Assembly: GCA_003194525.1 (NCBI GenBank)
Contig: NBIV01000057.1
Span: 248,001-312,000 of the forward strand
Direction of reading: 5' to 3'
Length of the DNA: 64,000 nucleotides
Source of the DNA: Gracilariopsis chorda
Lineage: Eukaryota > Rhodophyta > Florideophyceae > Gracilariales > Gracilariaceae
In this document: one piece after another, positions 35,537 to 45,420 of the stretch
Numbering within the stretch: the stretch's first letter is position 1
Layout: each line of letters opens with the position of its first letter
Translations under genes and position numbers: made by a program
The notes under the pieces: model-generated
What the model saw: only the letters and a program-made list of their open reading frames with translations
The model's database searches: none
Told to the model about the DNA's origin: nothing

Positions 35537-36565
35537 CTACTTTGTCAAGCCACAAAGTAATGTCAGTCTCCTGAGCTTGTCAAAGACAACAGGCTTAGTA
35601 AATATGTCGGCAGCTTGCACATCAGTCCTTATTGACTTCACGTCAATTATCTTGGTCTCCAGCAGCTCTTTTATGAAGTGATGTTTTAGAGCAATATGCT
35701 TGTTCCTTTCCGAGACCTTCGGACTCTTCACGATCGACAAAGCAGTCGAACTGTCCGTTGCTATGGATATAGGGTACATTTGAGGTTCATCCTCCAGGAC
35801 TGATTCGTTGCGTAGTTCCCAGAATATTCTACGCAACCACATTAGTGTTTTTCCACAATATGACAGTGCAATATACTCCGCCTCTCCAGACGACAGAGCA
35901 ACAAGAGTTTGCTTCTTGGTCGTCCACATTACAGGTGCTTCGTTCACCTTTATTAATAATCCTGTCGTAGACTTTCTCGTCTCACGACAACCGGCCCAAT
36001 CTGAGTCACAGTATGCCTCCATTGGTGCTGTGTTATTAGCGGGAAAGAACAAGCAAAGACCCTTTGTACCCTTCAAGTATCTCAGTACTCTTTTTGCATG
36101 CCCAAAATGCCTCATGCATGGACCATGGACCTGCCTTGCCAGCATTGAAGCGGCAAACATGATGTCTGGCCTCGATGAGACGGCTAAGTACATCAAACTT
36201 CCTACCAGTTTCCGGTAGCGGTCATGTACGCCTGATGGAATACGCCGTTCGTTCTCTCGACGAGCTGTGATGTCGCATTGTGACGGCAATGGAGTTCGAA
36301 CAACGTTGGAGTTAACCAGACCATTTTCCAGCAGTATCTTGTCAATATACCTGCTCTGTTGTACCTTTATTCCGTTCTTGTCCCTCGTTATGTCAAATCC
36401 AACGAAACGTTTCGCCTCTCCAAGGACCTTAACCTTAAAGAGGTTCTGCATCTCTGTCTTGAAGTCTTCCAGAAGAGACCGGGAGTTACAAGATGTCAGT
36501 AAGTCATCAACGACCACTACGATGGCCAAGGTTCCGCTGTTGGACTTGTATATATATAGTCGGCT
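35537..36565 (-). pseudogene. Second half of RT and RNase H of copia element E
   Basis: The reading frame contains VVVVDDLL (RT catalytic block), FKVKVLGEAKRFVGFDI, the YRKLVGSLMYLAVSSRPDI block, the RNase H blocks AYCDSDWAGCRETRKSTTG and SSGEAEYIALS, and a KHIALKHHFI end block. These are canonical for copia elements. The open frame runs some 32 codons further right, to 36661, but that part belongs to the inserted transposon, which begins at 36566. Confidence 0.9.
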
Positions 36566-36590
36566 ACGTCGGTGTTTTCGGAATGCTAGT
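36566..36590 (+). repeat. Left terminal inverted repeat of transposon F
   Basis: TACGTCGGTGTTTTCGGAAT followed by GCTAG matches the reversed right end at 23 of 25 positions. Flanking TCGGC at 36561-36565 is the left half of the probable target duplication. Confidence 0.75.
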
Positions 36591-36895
36591 TTGACAATCA
36601 AAAGGGAAAGAATTGAAATGGACGGATATCGACTCTTAAAACCCACTTTTGAATGAATCAATTTCCATCAAAATATTTTCACACATTCAACACTGCTAGT
36701 TTTTTGAAAGTATAAACTAGTAAAGCACTTCACATTTCCAAGTTATTTCGGACCAAAAACCGAGTCCGGACTCCGCGAAGTGGAGTCCAGACTCCACTAC
36801 TACATACCTTCACATGTGAACGTGAGATTGAAAATCTGACCGGACCACCGGAACTGCCCCTTCAAATAGAAGGATAGGATGCTCAGATAAATACA

Positions 36896-36901
36896 TATAT
36901 A
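36896..36901 (+). promoter_or_regulatory. TATA-like box of the transposase gene
   Basis: TATATA lies 31 bp before ATG 36927 and 233 bp before ATG 37134. With a start of transcription about 30 bp downstream, the first ATG would sit at or before the cap, which favours the second ATG. An imperfect hairpin (GAGTCCGGACTCC / GGAGTCCAGACTC) lies upstream, near 36763-36800. Confidence 0.4.
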
Positions 36902-36926
36902 GGAAATACATTAGAGTTTACAAAAC

Positions 36927-39722
36927 ATGATAGCCCTCGCTATCCTTCACTCGTTGTCAGTGTCTGCGGCCTTGCATAGCATGCACCAGTCCACGAGCCA
37001 GCGCAAAACGCTCGGCATCACCTGCTCCACTTCATCCCCGTGCGCCATAATAATTACGCTCCCGCATTTTGCTCTCCAACAACCCCTTTGCTCCCCTTTC
37101 TCCTTCCAATCCTTCAACTCTCCTTCCCGCACCATGTTCCCCTGTTGCTACCCTCGCTGCTCCTTCCACGGCCGCACCACATACTCTCTTCAGAGTCACC
37201 AACGCAGGTGCCCCCATCGCCTCACCGCCAACAAGCGTTCCTCCTCCACAGCCACCGCTCCAGTTCAGTTCCCTCCCAGGACCAAGAAGCGAAAATCCGT
37301 TCCCAACCTCTCCATCAATTCTCCTCCCCTTCCCTCTCACCGTCCTTCCGACAACGTCCCCCTCGCCGATGATGATCCATATGAACTTCAACAGGCTTCC
37401 CTCTCTCTTCAAACCCAAGACGCTTACCATATCGCAAGTCACGCCATCGGCTCCGTCTCCTCCTCAAACCCCCTTCTCCCGCCCCCTTCTCGTTCCCCTT
37501 CCCCTCTCGCCGACAAACCTCATCTCGAACAACTCGTCCTCTACATCTCCTCCATCGCATCCTCCGTCAGCACCCGCAAAGCAGACGAGCTCATCTCCAT
37601 CCTCAACCATCCAGACTTCTCCAAGTCCTCCTTCCAGACCTCCATCTCCTCCGCCAGGCAGTGCCTCGCACTGCAAGAGGACCTCTTCAAGCAACGCATC
37701 AGCTCCAACGGCTTCATCCCTTCCACCATCACAGACAAGCGCAACACCTTCTCCGCAACCCTCTTCCAGAAACGTGCCATCGACGTCCTCAAGCAAAAAC
37801 TCGCACTCGCACACCTCAACAACACCTTCTTCCAGCCGGTATCTCAATCTTCCTCATCTTCTTCGTCTTCTGGTCACCCGGCTTTCGCACATCCCATGGC
37901 TGCAGCCCTCGGAAAGAAAGTCGTCCCAGCCATCAAACAGGAAATTATGCAGTCCCCCGTCGATGACATCGTCTGGCACACCCCCCAGGAAACCGGTATC
38001 GAATCATTCATCGGCCTCGTCCAGCTCTACTCGGACAAGTCCGCAACCTCCCTGAAAAGCTCCTCCGTCAATTCCTACCCCCTCCACGTCACGTTTCTCA
38101 ACTTCTCCGATGCCCTCCGCCGAAAGTGTATATCCGAAAATCTCACACTCCTCGGATACCTTCCAACCTCCTTCTCCCCGTTTACCGCCTTCGACGACGG
38201 CGGCGACTACGTCCCGAAATCATCCTCCAACATCCCACGCGAGACCAAAATGAACCTCATTCAGCGCGCCATCTCTACCATCCTCAACCCACTCCTCACC
38301 TCTGCGCTCCCAGGATTCTCCTTCCGTGACGCTCACGGTGTCCTCCGCCACTGCCACCCCATCCTCGCCAGCTATTGCGCAGACATCCCCGAAGCAAAGG
38401 ACATCCTCGCCATCTCCCACGGAACACGGCCGCAGCACCCTTGCCCGAGATGCACCGTCCCTCGGGAACACCTCTTCCTCAATACAGATCCCATCCCCTT
38501 CCGCACACAACTCCATACTCGAACCAATCGCAGACAGCACACCTGCCTTCTCCGCGAATCCGAGGAAGCCCAACTCGCCCGGAAACCAAAAGTGGCACGC
38601 ACCAAAAAAGAAGAGGCAGCAACAGCACTTCATTCTCTCTCCCTCGCAAAGTACACTTCTCTCTTCGAATCATACCCCATCTTCAACATCACTCCGCTTC
38701 TCTCTTCTTACAACATCTTCGCCTTCGAGCCACTGCATAAATTCCACCTCGGCGTCTCTAAACTCATCAAAGCCACCGCAATCGAACGTCTCCGATCCGA
38801 TTCCCTCTTCTCCATTGTCGGTCCCAGCAAATCCAAGAGATCCTTCCAATCCATCCGCACCTCCATCCTCAAACACTCCAACTCCATTCTTGCGGCCATC
38901 GAAAAAGATTCCCCTGCAACTGGACTCCACATAGACTTCTCCACCTCCGACAACGCTCAAGCTCTTAACGGCTTCTTCACCACAGAAGGACTCCGTGGAA
39001 TGCTCGAAGCAAAAGATTACCGCGCACTCGACATGGTATTCCCCTTCATCGGAGCATTCTTCGACAGATGCTGCAACGAAATCGACTCCTCCCCAATCAC
39101 TTCCGTCTTCACCAAGTACACAGATCTCGTTCTCTACGCCATGCGATACAACTCCACTTCCGAATGGACCGAAGACTCTCTCAAATCACTCGAACGACAG
39201 ATCAGATCCTTCAAACTCACAGCCACCACCGTCCTCGGACCCTACCACTCTTCGCACCTCGGTACCCTCAAGTTCCATCTCCTCGATCACATCGTCGACG
39301 ACATACGTAGATACGGAGGTCTGCACTTCAACGACGCAGGCATATTCGAACATGCCCACGTTCTCTTCAAATCTCACTACTCCAAGACATCCAAACGAAG
39401 AGCCACTGCCCACAACGAAACCATCCGCGCTATAGACCGCTCCACCGCCATCAAGGATTGGAATCCACTCTCAGCAGAACCCTCTATTGCTTCTCATCCT
39501 CCATCAAAAACTCCAACCGAACCCCGAAAACCATGCTTTGTACGCGACGGAAAACAAATCTCATTCTACGACATCTTCACTGCTGCAAAGTACCTCGGAT
39601 CCAATCCAAACGCTTCTCCAAAACTTCTTCAAGAACTCTTCTCCGCAGAAACTCTCGCCACGACACTCCGGTCCACGGACCTTCGCCACCCAGCTGTTCA
39701 GAAAATCAAAAAATTAGTGTAA
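36927..39722 (+). CDS. KDZ/Plavaka-like transposase of transposon F
   Basis: The open frame of 931 codons is uninterrupted. The likely start is Met70 (37134), which begins a Cys/His cluster, MFPCCYPRC...H...C, like the N-terminal zinc finger of Plavaka-type transposases. Further blocks fit the TNP2/KDZ group: GTRPQHPCPRC (about residue 495), FEPLHKFHLGVSKLI (about 605) and KFHLLDHIVDDIRRYGG followed by FEHAHVLFKSHYSKTSKRR near the end. Residues 70-200 are Ser/Pro-rich. It would bind the subterminal repeats and cut the element out. Codon use is very C-rich at third positions. Related elements in basidiomycete fungi often carry passenger genes. The family call rests on motif pattern, not on a search. 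Confidence 0.7.
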   Translation: MIALAILHSLSVSAALHSMHQSTSQRKTLGITCSTSSPCAIIITLPHFALQQPLCSPFSFQSFNSPSRTMFPCCYPRCSFHGRTTYSLQSHQRRCPHRLTANKRSSSTATAPVQFPPRTKKRKSVPNLSINSPPLPSHRPSDNVPLADDDPYELQQASLSLQTQDAYHIASHAIGSVSSSNPLLPPPSRSPSPLADKPHLEQLVLYISSIASSVSTRKADELISILNHPDFSKSSFQTSISSARQCLALQEDLFKQRISSNGFIPSTITDKRNTFSATLFQKRAIDVLKQKLALAHLNNTFFQPVSQSSSSSSSSGHPAFAHPMAAALGKKVVPAIKQEIMQSPVDDIVWHTPQETGIESFIGLVQLYSDKSATSLKSSSVNSYPLHVTFLNFSDALRRKCISENLTLLGYLPTSFSPFTAFDDGGDYVPKSSSNIPRETKMNLIQRAISTILNPLLTSALPGFSFRDAHGVLRHCHPILASYCADIPEAKDILAISHGTRPQHPCPRCTVPREHLFLNTDPIPFRTQLHTRTNRRQHTCLLRESEEAQLARKPKVARTKKEEAATALHSLSLAKYTSLFESYPIFNITPLLSSYNIFAFEPLHKFHLGVSKLIKATAIERLRSDSLFSIVGPSKSKRSFQSIRTSILKHSNSILAAIEKDSPATGLHIDFSTSDNAQALNGFFTTEGLRGMLEAKDYRALDMVFPFIGAFFDRCCNEIDSSPITSVFTKYTDLVLYAMRYNSTSEWTEDSLKSLERQIRSFKLTATTVLGPYHSSHLGTLKFHLLDHIVDDIRRYGGLHFNDAGIFEHAHVLFKSHYSKTSKRRATAHNETIRAIDRSTAIKDWNPLSAEPSIASHPPSKTPTEPRKPCFVRDGKQISFYDIFTAAKYLGSNPNASPKLLQELFSAETLATTLRSTDLRHPAVQKIKKLV

Positions 39723-39837
39723 AATGAACCATGCATCTTCCGCCCATGACCTACTAGGTCGTACCGCAGATGTCCGTTCATTCCAGACACTAATTTTAAA
39801 CTAATTTTTTGATTTTCGGAACTGCTGGCCGCCACGT

Positions 39838-39923
39838 GGTGGAGGTCCGTGGACCGGAGTGTCGTGGCGCTTCATCAGGCGCCTGATGAAGCGCCACGAC
39901 ACTCCGGTCCACGGACCTCCACC
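39838..39923. repeat. 86-bp perfect palindrome after the transposase gene
   Basis: The sequence reads identically on both strands from 39838 to 39923 with no spacer; its centre is ATCAGGCGCCTGAT. Its arms contain a 27-bp segment, CGCCACGACACTCCGGTCCA plus CGGACCT, that also forms codons near the end of the transposase gene (39656-39682). The segment therefore occurs three times, in plus, minus and plus orientation. A longer, imperfect inverted copy of the gene end (39656-39722) lies at about 39787-39869. A transcript through this zone would fold into a long hairpin. Confidence 0.9.
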
Positions 39924-40228
39924 CCCAAAAACAAACTTCGAATACCAATGCAAAATCATTACAGGTGCATTGCAGCGCCGCCTAAATGAACTTAATGGTT
40001 GTCAGGAAACGTCTTCAATACCATGTATTTCAAAAGTATAGATGCTCACGTCGCCTGAACCGAGCAGACGTGATCACGAGAGCATCTTACGCGACTGGGT
40101 GCCACGACAACTTGATCACGCGAACGCTTCAAGATTGCAGCGTGGTTCTCGGCCGGAATAAGAGTTCTACGAAGACGAAGAAGCATTGTCCCAGGAAATC
40201 CGCTTCGCTGCGAAGGCCTGACATAGAA

Positions 40229-41195
40229 ATGCCGACTACGCGAGGAAAAGCGAAAAGCATGGGCAGCTCCAGAGCTTCCAACCTTTCCACGCCTCCGCCC
40301 GCTCAACGCGATGCAAACAGAGAGCTCCATGGTGGGGCGTCTGTCAATTTGTTTGTGCGAATCGGTAATAGCGATGAAAAGGTGAAGGTTGGCAAAGAAG
40401 GCATTTTGGTTCATTGGCATACGTACCTTTGCGGGACAGCCAGCGAATGGCACGGATTTCTGTGATTCGAAACAGACTACTTGGATTCACGATGGCAGGT
40501 CTTTTGCCGTTGAATGTTTGTATTTTTGTTGGCTATCACTTCTTGGAAGCGCCAATTTCGATTGGAATGGAACTTAGGACTGGTGCTCTTGCATTTTTCA
40601 CTGGTGGTTTCATGTTTGGGGGTATGTCGTATGTGGTTGAACGGCTAACGATGTTTTTTGTGACTAGGGACAGCATTAACAATGAGAGAGAGCTCCCATA
40701 TGTGCAGAGAGGTAGTGTTGGGCTGATTTTGGATGTGTGCAGGACCGTATACGGTGGTTTGAATAAGGTGCTTGGGTTTAGAGATGGTGTGGCTACTATG
40801 AGGCTCTATATCGGAAGGGTGTTCCCTGTTGTGTTTACCTACTTGATTTTCACGTTCCTGAGCGATACTTCTTTGCACAAGGTAAGGGGACTCGCGCCTG
40901 TAGTGGAGAATACTATCTTTTTCGTGCTGCTTCTTTTGGGTATGGCTGTGGATATGGACTTGGAGTACCATTTTCGAAGGTATGTTGCGAATCTAGGAGA
41001 GCACTGTAGGCCTGTTGGTTCTCGTTTTGAACCATTTCTTTAGACACGTTCGTAGTTCTACCTGTACATACCTAAGTTAGTGTGATAGAGTTGTAAACTG
41101 AAGGAAGTGTTAAACTAATGTCGTTCTAAATTTTTCGTTTCAGATTATTGGTGGGACACGACTCGGTGGGAAATGGCGCGAAAACGGGCGAGTGA
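40229..41195 (+). CDS. Multi-pass membrane protein, three exons, inside transposon F
   Basis: I do not recognise this protein. Predicted exons are 40229-40422, 40476-40979 and 41144-41195; together they give 249 codons and a stop. Intron 1 (53 nt) has GTACCT...AACAG ends. Intron 2 (164 nt) has GTATGT...TTTCAG ends with an ACTAAT branch-like motif. Both joins keep the frame with split codons. The first 60 residues are hydrophilic and Ser/Pro-rich. Four hydrophobic segments follow: around LPLNVCIFVGYHFL, GALAFFTGGFMFGG, VVFTYLIFTFL and IFFVLLLLGMAV. It has the same direction as the transposase and lies inside the terminal repeats, so it is cargo or an accessory gene. Without splicing, exon 2 alone reads 209 codons with a different start, a less likely model. 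Confidence 0.6.
40423..40475 (+). other. Predicted intron 1 of the membrane protein gene
   Basis: The 53-nt intron starts GTACCT and ends AACAG. It joins codon parts AC and A and keeps the frame from a hydrophilic head into the first hydrophobic segment. It is short, in line with small introns of compact algal genomes. Confidence 0.5.
40980..41143 (+). other. Predicted intron 2 of the membrane protein gene
   Basis: The donor is AAG/GTATGT. The acceptor TTTTTCGTTTCAG follows an ACTAAT branch-like site. The join leaves a 16-codon last exon ending at TGA 41193-41195. Confidence 0.6.
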
Positions 41196-41285
41196 AAAAA
41201 TGCGGTTGGATAAGTACCTGGGGAGTGCTCGCTTGGTGGTTGGGTTAGGAACGGGAGCGCCGTTGTGGTGGGGCGTGTAGTAGCC

Positions 41286-42044
41286 ATGTCTAGCGAAGAC
41301 GTGAATGATGAGGAGCTACTGGCGTTGTTGGATAAAGCGGAGAAGAGGGAGGTCCCCGAGACGCCTCCAAGGACGAAGAAGGAGGAGGAAGGGAAGGGTG
41401 ATGGTGAAGAGGGCAAGGGAAGGAACGTTGTTGGGTTCGGGGAGCTTGGGGTTGGGACGATGATGGGAGGGGATGGGGGGGAGGGAAGTGAGGGCGAGGG
41501 AAGTCGAGGAGGACGGGGAGGAGGAGGAGGTGGGGCGGGGCGAATGAGTCGGTTTTACCGCGATGTGAAGAAACTGGTGAGGAGCGTGGGCGGAGGGCTT
41601 AAGGAGCGTTTGGATGAGTGTATCGAGGAGGTTGTGGTGGAGATTGGGGGGATGGTGCTGAGTTCTTCAGAGGAAGGGGTGCCTATGGGTGCTGTGGCTG
41701 AGCTGCGTAGGAGGGCAAGGGAGGCTGGGGTGTGGGCGGAAATGCATGTCGATGGGGTTGTGGCGTGTGTGGGTGAGGAGCTGAGGAGACTGTGGAAGGA
41801 GAACGAGGAGATGCGTAGACGGGTTTTGGTGTTGGAGAAGCAACTTTTACTGGTTGGTAGGGCTGTGCATCTAATCGAGGAAATGCAGAAGAAGGTGTGT
41901 GATGCGGAAGGGAGAGCTGTTGTCGGGGAAGGCACTCCTGTTACTCCCGGTCGAGGGGCTGTAAGGAAGAGGTTGGAGGAGAAGGACGACGAAGGAATAG
42001 AAGGTGAGAGTCGGTTGAAGAGGAGGCGTGGAATGAGAGGATAA
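41286..42044 (+). CDS. Acidic, Gly-rich coiled-coil protein, inside transposon F
   Basis: This protein of 252 residues is not recognised. ATG 41286 is the first ATG of the frame and starts MSSEDVNDEELLALLDKAEKR, an acidic amphipathic helix. Residues about 30-80 are Glu/Lys- and then Gly-rich and probably disordered. Residues about 85-210 are helical with heptad-like Leu/Val spacing (KENEEMRRRVLVLEKQLLLV) and should form a coiled coil. The C-terminus RLKRRRGMRG is a likely nuclear signal. It starts 90 bp after the membrane protein gene. A coiled-coil partner would suit a DNA-transposition accessory protein, but that is speculation. G-rich codon choice contrasts with the C-rich transposase gene. 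Confidence 0.6.
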   Translation: MSSEDVNDEELLALLDKAEKREVPETPPRTKKEEEGKGDGEEGKGRNVVGFGELGVGTMMGGDGGEGSEGEGSRGGRGGGGGGAGRMSRFYRDVKKLVRSVGGGLKERLDECIEEVVVEIGGMVLSSSEEGVPMGAVAELRRRAREAGVWAEMHVDGVVACVGEELRRLWKENEEMRRRVLVLEKQLLLVGRAVHLIEEMQKKVCDAEGRAVVGEGTPVTPGRGAVRKRLEEKDDEGIEGESRLKRRRGMRG

Positions 42045-42217
42045 GGAGAAGAAGGATGGTAAGGATGGTAAGGGAGGTTTTATGTTTGGTGTTGAAGAGT
42101 GTGGGTGCCACCCAGTGAGGCTGAGAGAACAGTTGGGCTCCAAACTTTGACGATTTGAAGTTTGAAATCCACGAGATGGAAATATGTAAGTTAATTTGGG
42201 TTGCATGGGGGTGGGGC

Positions 42218-42240
42218 CGCTGGCCGCTACGCGGCCAGCG
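42218..42240. terminator. Strong hairpin after the coiled-coil gene
   Basis: CGCTGGCCGC and GCGGCCAGCG form a 10-bp perfect stem around a 3-nt loop, 174 bp after the stop codon. It could mark a transcript end or be a structural part of the right end of transposon F. Confidence 0.4.
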
Positions 42241-42259
42241 CCATTTCGAGCCCTCTAAC

Positions 42260-42478
42260 TAGCGTTTAGTGAGCAAAGAACTTGCTCTAAACTTGAAACT
42301 AGCGAAGTGCGGTACTAGGGACGGATGACAATAGAAAAAATGAAAGAGTGATTTCCGAAAATTTTTTTTTTTTGCTTGCCAACCACCACGAACTAGCAGA
42401 ATCTAGCGTTTTCGTAGTTTTTTTGAGTGATTGCCTAACAAACTTGCGATCTAGCACCCTTATCTAGCATTCAGAGAA
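42260..42478. repeat. CTAG-rich subterminal region of transposon F
   Basis: About seven CTAGC or CTAG sites occur within some 220 bp, for example AACTAGCG, GAACTAGCAG, ATCTAGCG and TATCTAGC. The left end has three. Clustered short motifs at both ends are the usual binding sites for CACTA/KDZ transposases. A long T run (about 42365-42376) lies among them. Confidence 0.55.
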
Positions 42479-42488
42479 CACCGACGTA
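42464..42488 (-). repeat. Right terminal inverted repeat of transposon F
   Basis: CTAGCATTCAGAGAACACCG followed by ACGTA is the complement of the left end with two mismatches. TCGGT follows at 42489. Confidence 0.75.
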
Positions 42489-45420
42489 TCGGTGCTCAAC
42501 TGCTTGAATCCCAAGCGCAATAGCTCATTGTGCATGAGAGATCCCCATATTTGACCGGCTTGTTTTGCGCCGTATATTGACTTTAGAAGCAAGCATACCT
42601 TTCCAGGAATAAATGAGGAACCAGATGCGTTTTGGGGTTGTTCCATGATTAGAGGCTCGTCTAGATCACCGTACTGGTATGCATTGCTAATATCCATAGT
42701 CTCTAGTATCAGGCCCTGAGATGCGGCCTTTGCCAACAAAAGACGAATGGTTTCAAGACGGGCAACCGGGGCGTACAAGTTGTCTGGGTCGTAATCCAAG
42801 TACGGGCGTTGCAGGTCGCCCCGTGCTACGCAACGCGCTTTTGGAAGGATACGCGGAGGGTCGGAGCTTAATAATTTTGCTAAGAACCTCCATAAGAATG
42901 GCAATGGTTTCATGCCAGGTTCTCTATCGATCAGCTTCCAAGTTCCTCTTTCCACCAACGCATCGTACTCTCTGTCGATTGCTTCTGCCCATCCTGGCAT
43001 CACTCTGGCTTCTTCAAAGCTCTTGGGGACTCTGCCATCATCCCCTAGGTCTTTGGAGCGTGAGTGTGCGATAAGGCAATGAGCAAGAGAAGCGTCTAGA
43101 TGGTCTTCATCTTCTTCACCCATAATTTTCTCGGCTTCGTATCGTCTGAGAGACGAGAAGTCCATAAGGTCTTTGATTGAAGGGAGGGACTCCTTGGTAA
43201 CCTTGAAATCTGCCTCGCGGCACTTTATTACCTTTCCCATGGATGGGATGTATATCCTATACAGTGTCCGCGGGCTTTGCATCCCCACGAAGTGTCCAGG
43301 AATAGCGCGTGGTAGGAACTTCTTATTTGTGACGGTTTCAGGCCTGTATATGAACGCGTGGCCTTCTTGCCCGAACTTCCGTAAGTTTGTAAAGTCCGGT
43401 TTTCGTCCGAACCATAAGGTGTAAGGAACCTTCATTCCTGCTCGATGATTTGGTAGGCGATTTCTCAAGTAGTTTGCGTGTGAAATGGCTTCTTCCCATA
43501 GCTCATGCGGTAGCTTGGAGGCGAACAGGAATGTTCTAGCCATCTTCCACAAGTCTTGGATGACTTTCTCTGCTACACCGTTCGATTGGTGTGCGTACGG
43601 TGGGGTGAACTCTAGTACTATACCATTTTCCATCGCGTATGAGACGAAATCGTCTGACCTATTCTCACCCGCTCCGTCAAGGCGAACGCGGTACATTAGG
43701 TTGGGAGGTAGTTCGGTTTCCGCGCGAGCCTTGTACCAGCGGACAGATTCAAAGAATTGTTTCTTCTTACTTAGAAAGTATATTGAGCTTGCCCTTGTGT
43801 TGTCGTCAATGAGGACTTGCATATACTTCGATCCTTGTAAAGAGGTTGGGGTTATGGGTCCAGTGAGGTCGGTGTGCGTTAACTCCAAAGGTCTCTGCAC
43901 TACCGAGTTTGATCGTTGAAGTGGAGCACGCTTGGTGCCGGCGTCAATGCACGGAGTGCATATGACATTGTCAACTTCATATGGGGAGAGTTTAGGTACC
44001 CCTTGACATAAATCAATGCATGTCAAGAGTTTCTCTCTTCCAGGGTGTCCGAGTTTCTCGTGCCAATCTTTGGCTCTGTTGTCAGGTGCATGTGTTGCAG
44101 CTTGTACCTGTGGTGGTGATACGGGGCTCGGTAGGGGATAGAGTCCGTCCTTCGGGGTGGAGTGTTGTATGACTTGGCCCGTTGTGCGGTCTTTAATTAC
44201 GAATCCGTTTGAGTATTGCACCTCGACGTAATTCACCAGGACAGATAAGGATACCAAGTTAGAGTCGAAGGTTGGGGTATGTTTGGCGGGTAACATGAGT
44301 CCGGTTCCTAAGGGTAGCTTTATTTTTCCACAGCCTACGATCTCTGACTGGTGGTCGCAAGTGTTTACGGTTTGCGGAGGTGTTTGGTGATATTCCCAGA
44401 ACAACGATTTGTCCTTGATGAAAACATGACTAGCCCCAGAGTCCAGCCATGTTGGGGTTATGTTGTCCTGGTGGAGACTGGCATTAGCTAATGCTATGAA
44501 TCCGCGGTAGTGGTTCCTTTCCCTGTCTCCGTGGTGGCGGTTAGCGTTTGGTCGCCCTTGGTTTTGGGCGTTGGTGAAGTTGTTAGAGTCCCAAGCTCGA
44601 TTGTTATTGCGTCCTTCGCCTTTGTTATGTTTATTATTATTGGAGTTTTTATTGTTGGGCTGTTGTTGGTTTTTATTTTTCTTGCGCCAACATTCGGCCC
44701 TGATGTGGCCTATGCGTCCACAATTCCAACATACAACTCCTTTCTTGTTCCCTTTTGCATGCTGCTTGCGTCGGGTTGTAGTCTTTTTCGCAGTCGGGTA
44801 GGGGTGAATGCCATCTTTCTTGGCTTCTGTAGCCTTCGTGGTATATGTCGATGCCCGATGAACACGTCGGTCCATTTCGGATCGCACAAGCGAAACGACT
44901 TGATCGTATTCCATGTTGGTTGCGTCCGCCAATAATGTGATTGCCATTAGTGAGTCTGGCAAGGTACGGAGCAGAGTCGCAGTTCGCTCCTTTTCCGTGA
45001 GTGGGTCACCCAGTCTAGCAAGTTCTAAGTAGGTTGTCTCCAACTCGAGTAAATGTCTCTGTACGTCGTCGCCATCCTTGAATGTCAAGGTGCTTAGCTT
45101 TTGGCGGAGGTTCAATTTGGATTGTATGTTGTCCTTCTTATATGTAGAATCGAGTTTATTCCATACCTCTAAAGCAGAGCAGTGTTCTCTTTCGAGCAGT
45201 TCCGAAACTGCGACGATCGGCTGTGTGTCAAGGTTTTGGACGATGGCCGATCTTGCCTTTCGATCGGCGTCGTCCCATCTCTTTCGAGCTGCAGCGGGTC
45301 CTTCGTTTGGACGAGGTTCCGAAAGCACGAATAATGATTGGAGAGAGTGCATGAGATCCCTAATGTATATGCGCCAAGTGTAGTAATCGGCGCCCCCTTT
45401 TAGACGGGGTATACGTTAAT
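42489..45420 (-). pseudogene. gag, protease, integrase and first half of RT of copia element E
   Basis: In order: a copia-type gag with YYTWRIYIRDL and a CCHC zinc knuckle CWNCGRIGHIRAEC; protease WLDSGASHVF; integrase with an HHCC region (HEKLGHPG...CTPC), THTDLTGP, RLDGAGENRSDDF and SNGVAEKV; then RT from LPKARCVARGD to ETMDISNAYQYGD and AKQAGQIWG. The frame is open over more than 950 codons. RT is cut at the insertion of transposon F and its catalytic DD block lies on the far side, near 36.5 kb. Confidence 0.92.

Larger units (their letters stand above)
36566..42488 (+). mobile_element. DNA transposon F (KDZ/Plavaka-like) with two extra genes
   Basis: The ends are inverted repeats of 25 bp with 23 matches: TACGTCGGTGTT...GAATGCTAG at 36566 and its complement ending at 42488. 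Outside them lie TCGGC (left) and TCGGT (right), a probable 5-bp target duplication with one change. CTAG-containing repeats cluster just inside both ends (36586, 36697, 36713; seven CTAGC-like sites at 42260-42478), as expected for transposase-binding subterminal repeats of CACTA-like elements. Three genes all point to the plus strand: transposase, a predicted three-exon membrane protein and an acidic coiled-coil protein. The element inserted into the RT region of copia E and is therefore younger than that insertion. Confidence 0.75.

Noticed and set aside
36566-36661. The first 32 residues of the copia RT/RNase H frame as genuine copia sequence
   Set aside because: This stretch begins with the terminal inverted repeat of transposon F, so the open frame merely runs on into it.
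37069-38055. A 328-codon Ser/Pro/Thr-rich frame overlapping the transposase gene
   Set aside because: It is a phase shift of the C-rich transposase codons, has no domain and ends inside the gene; the transposase frame spans the full length with family motifs.
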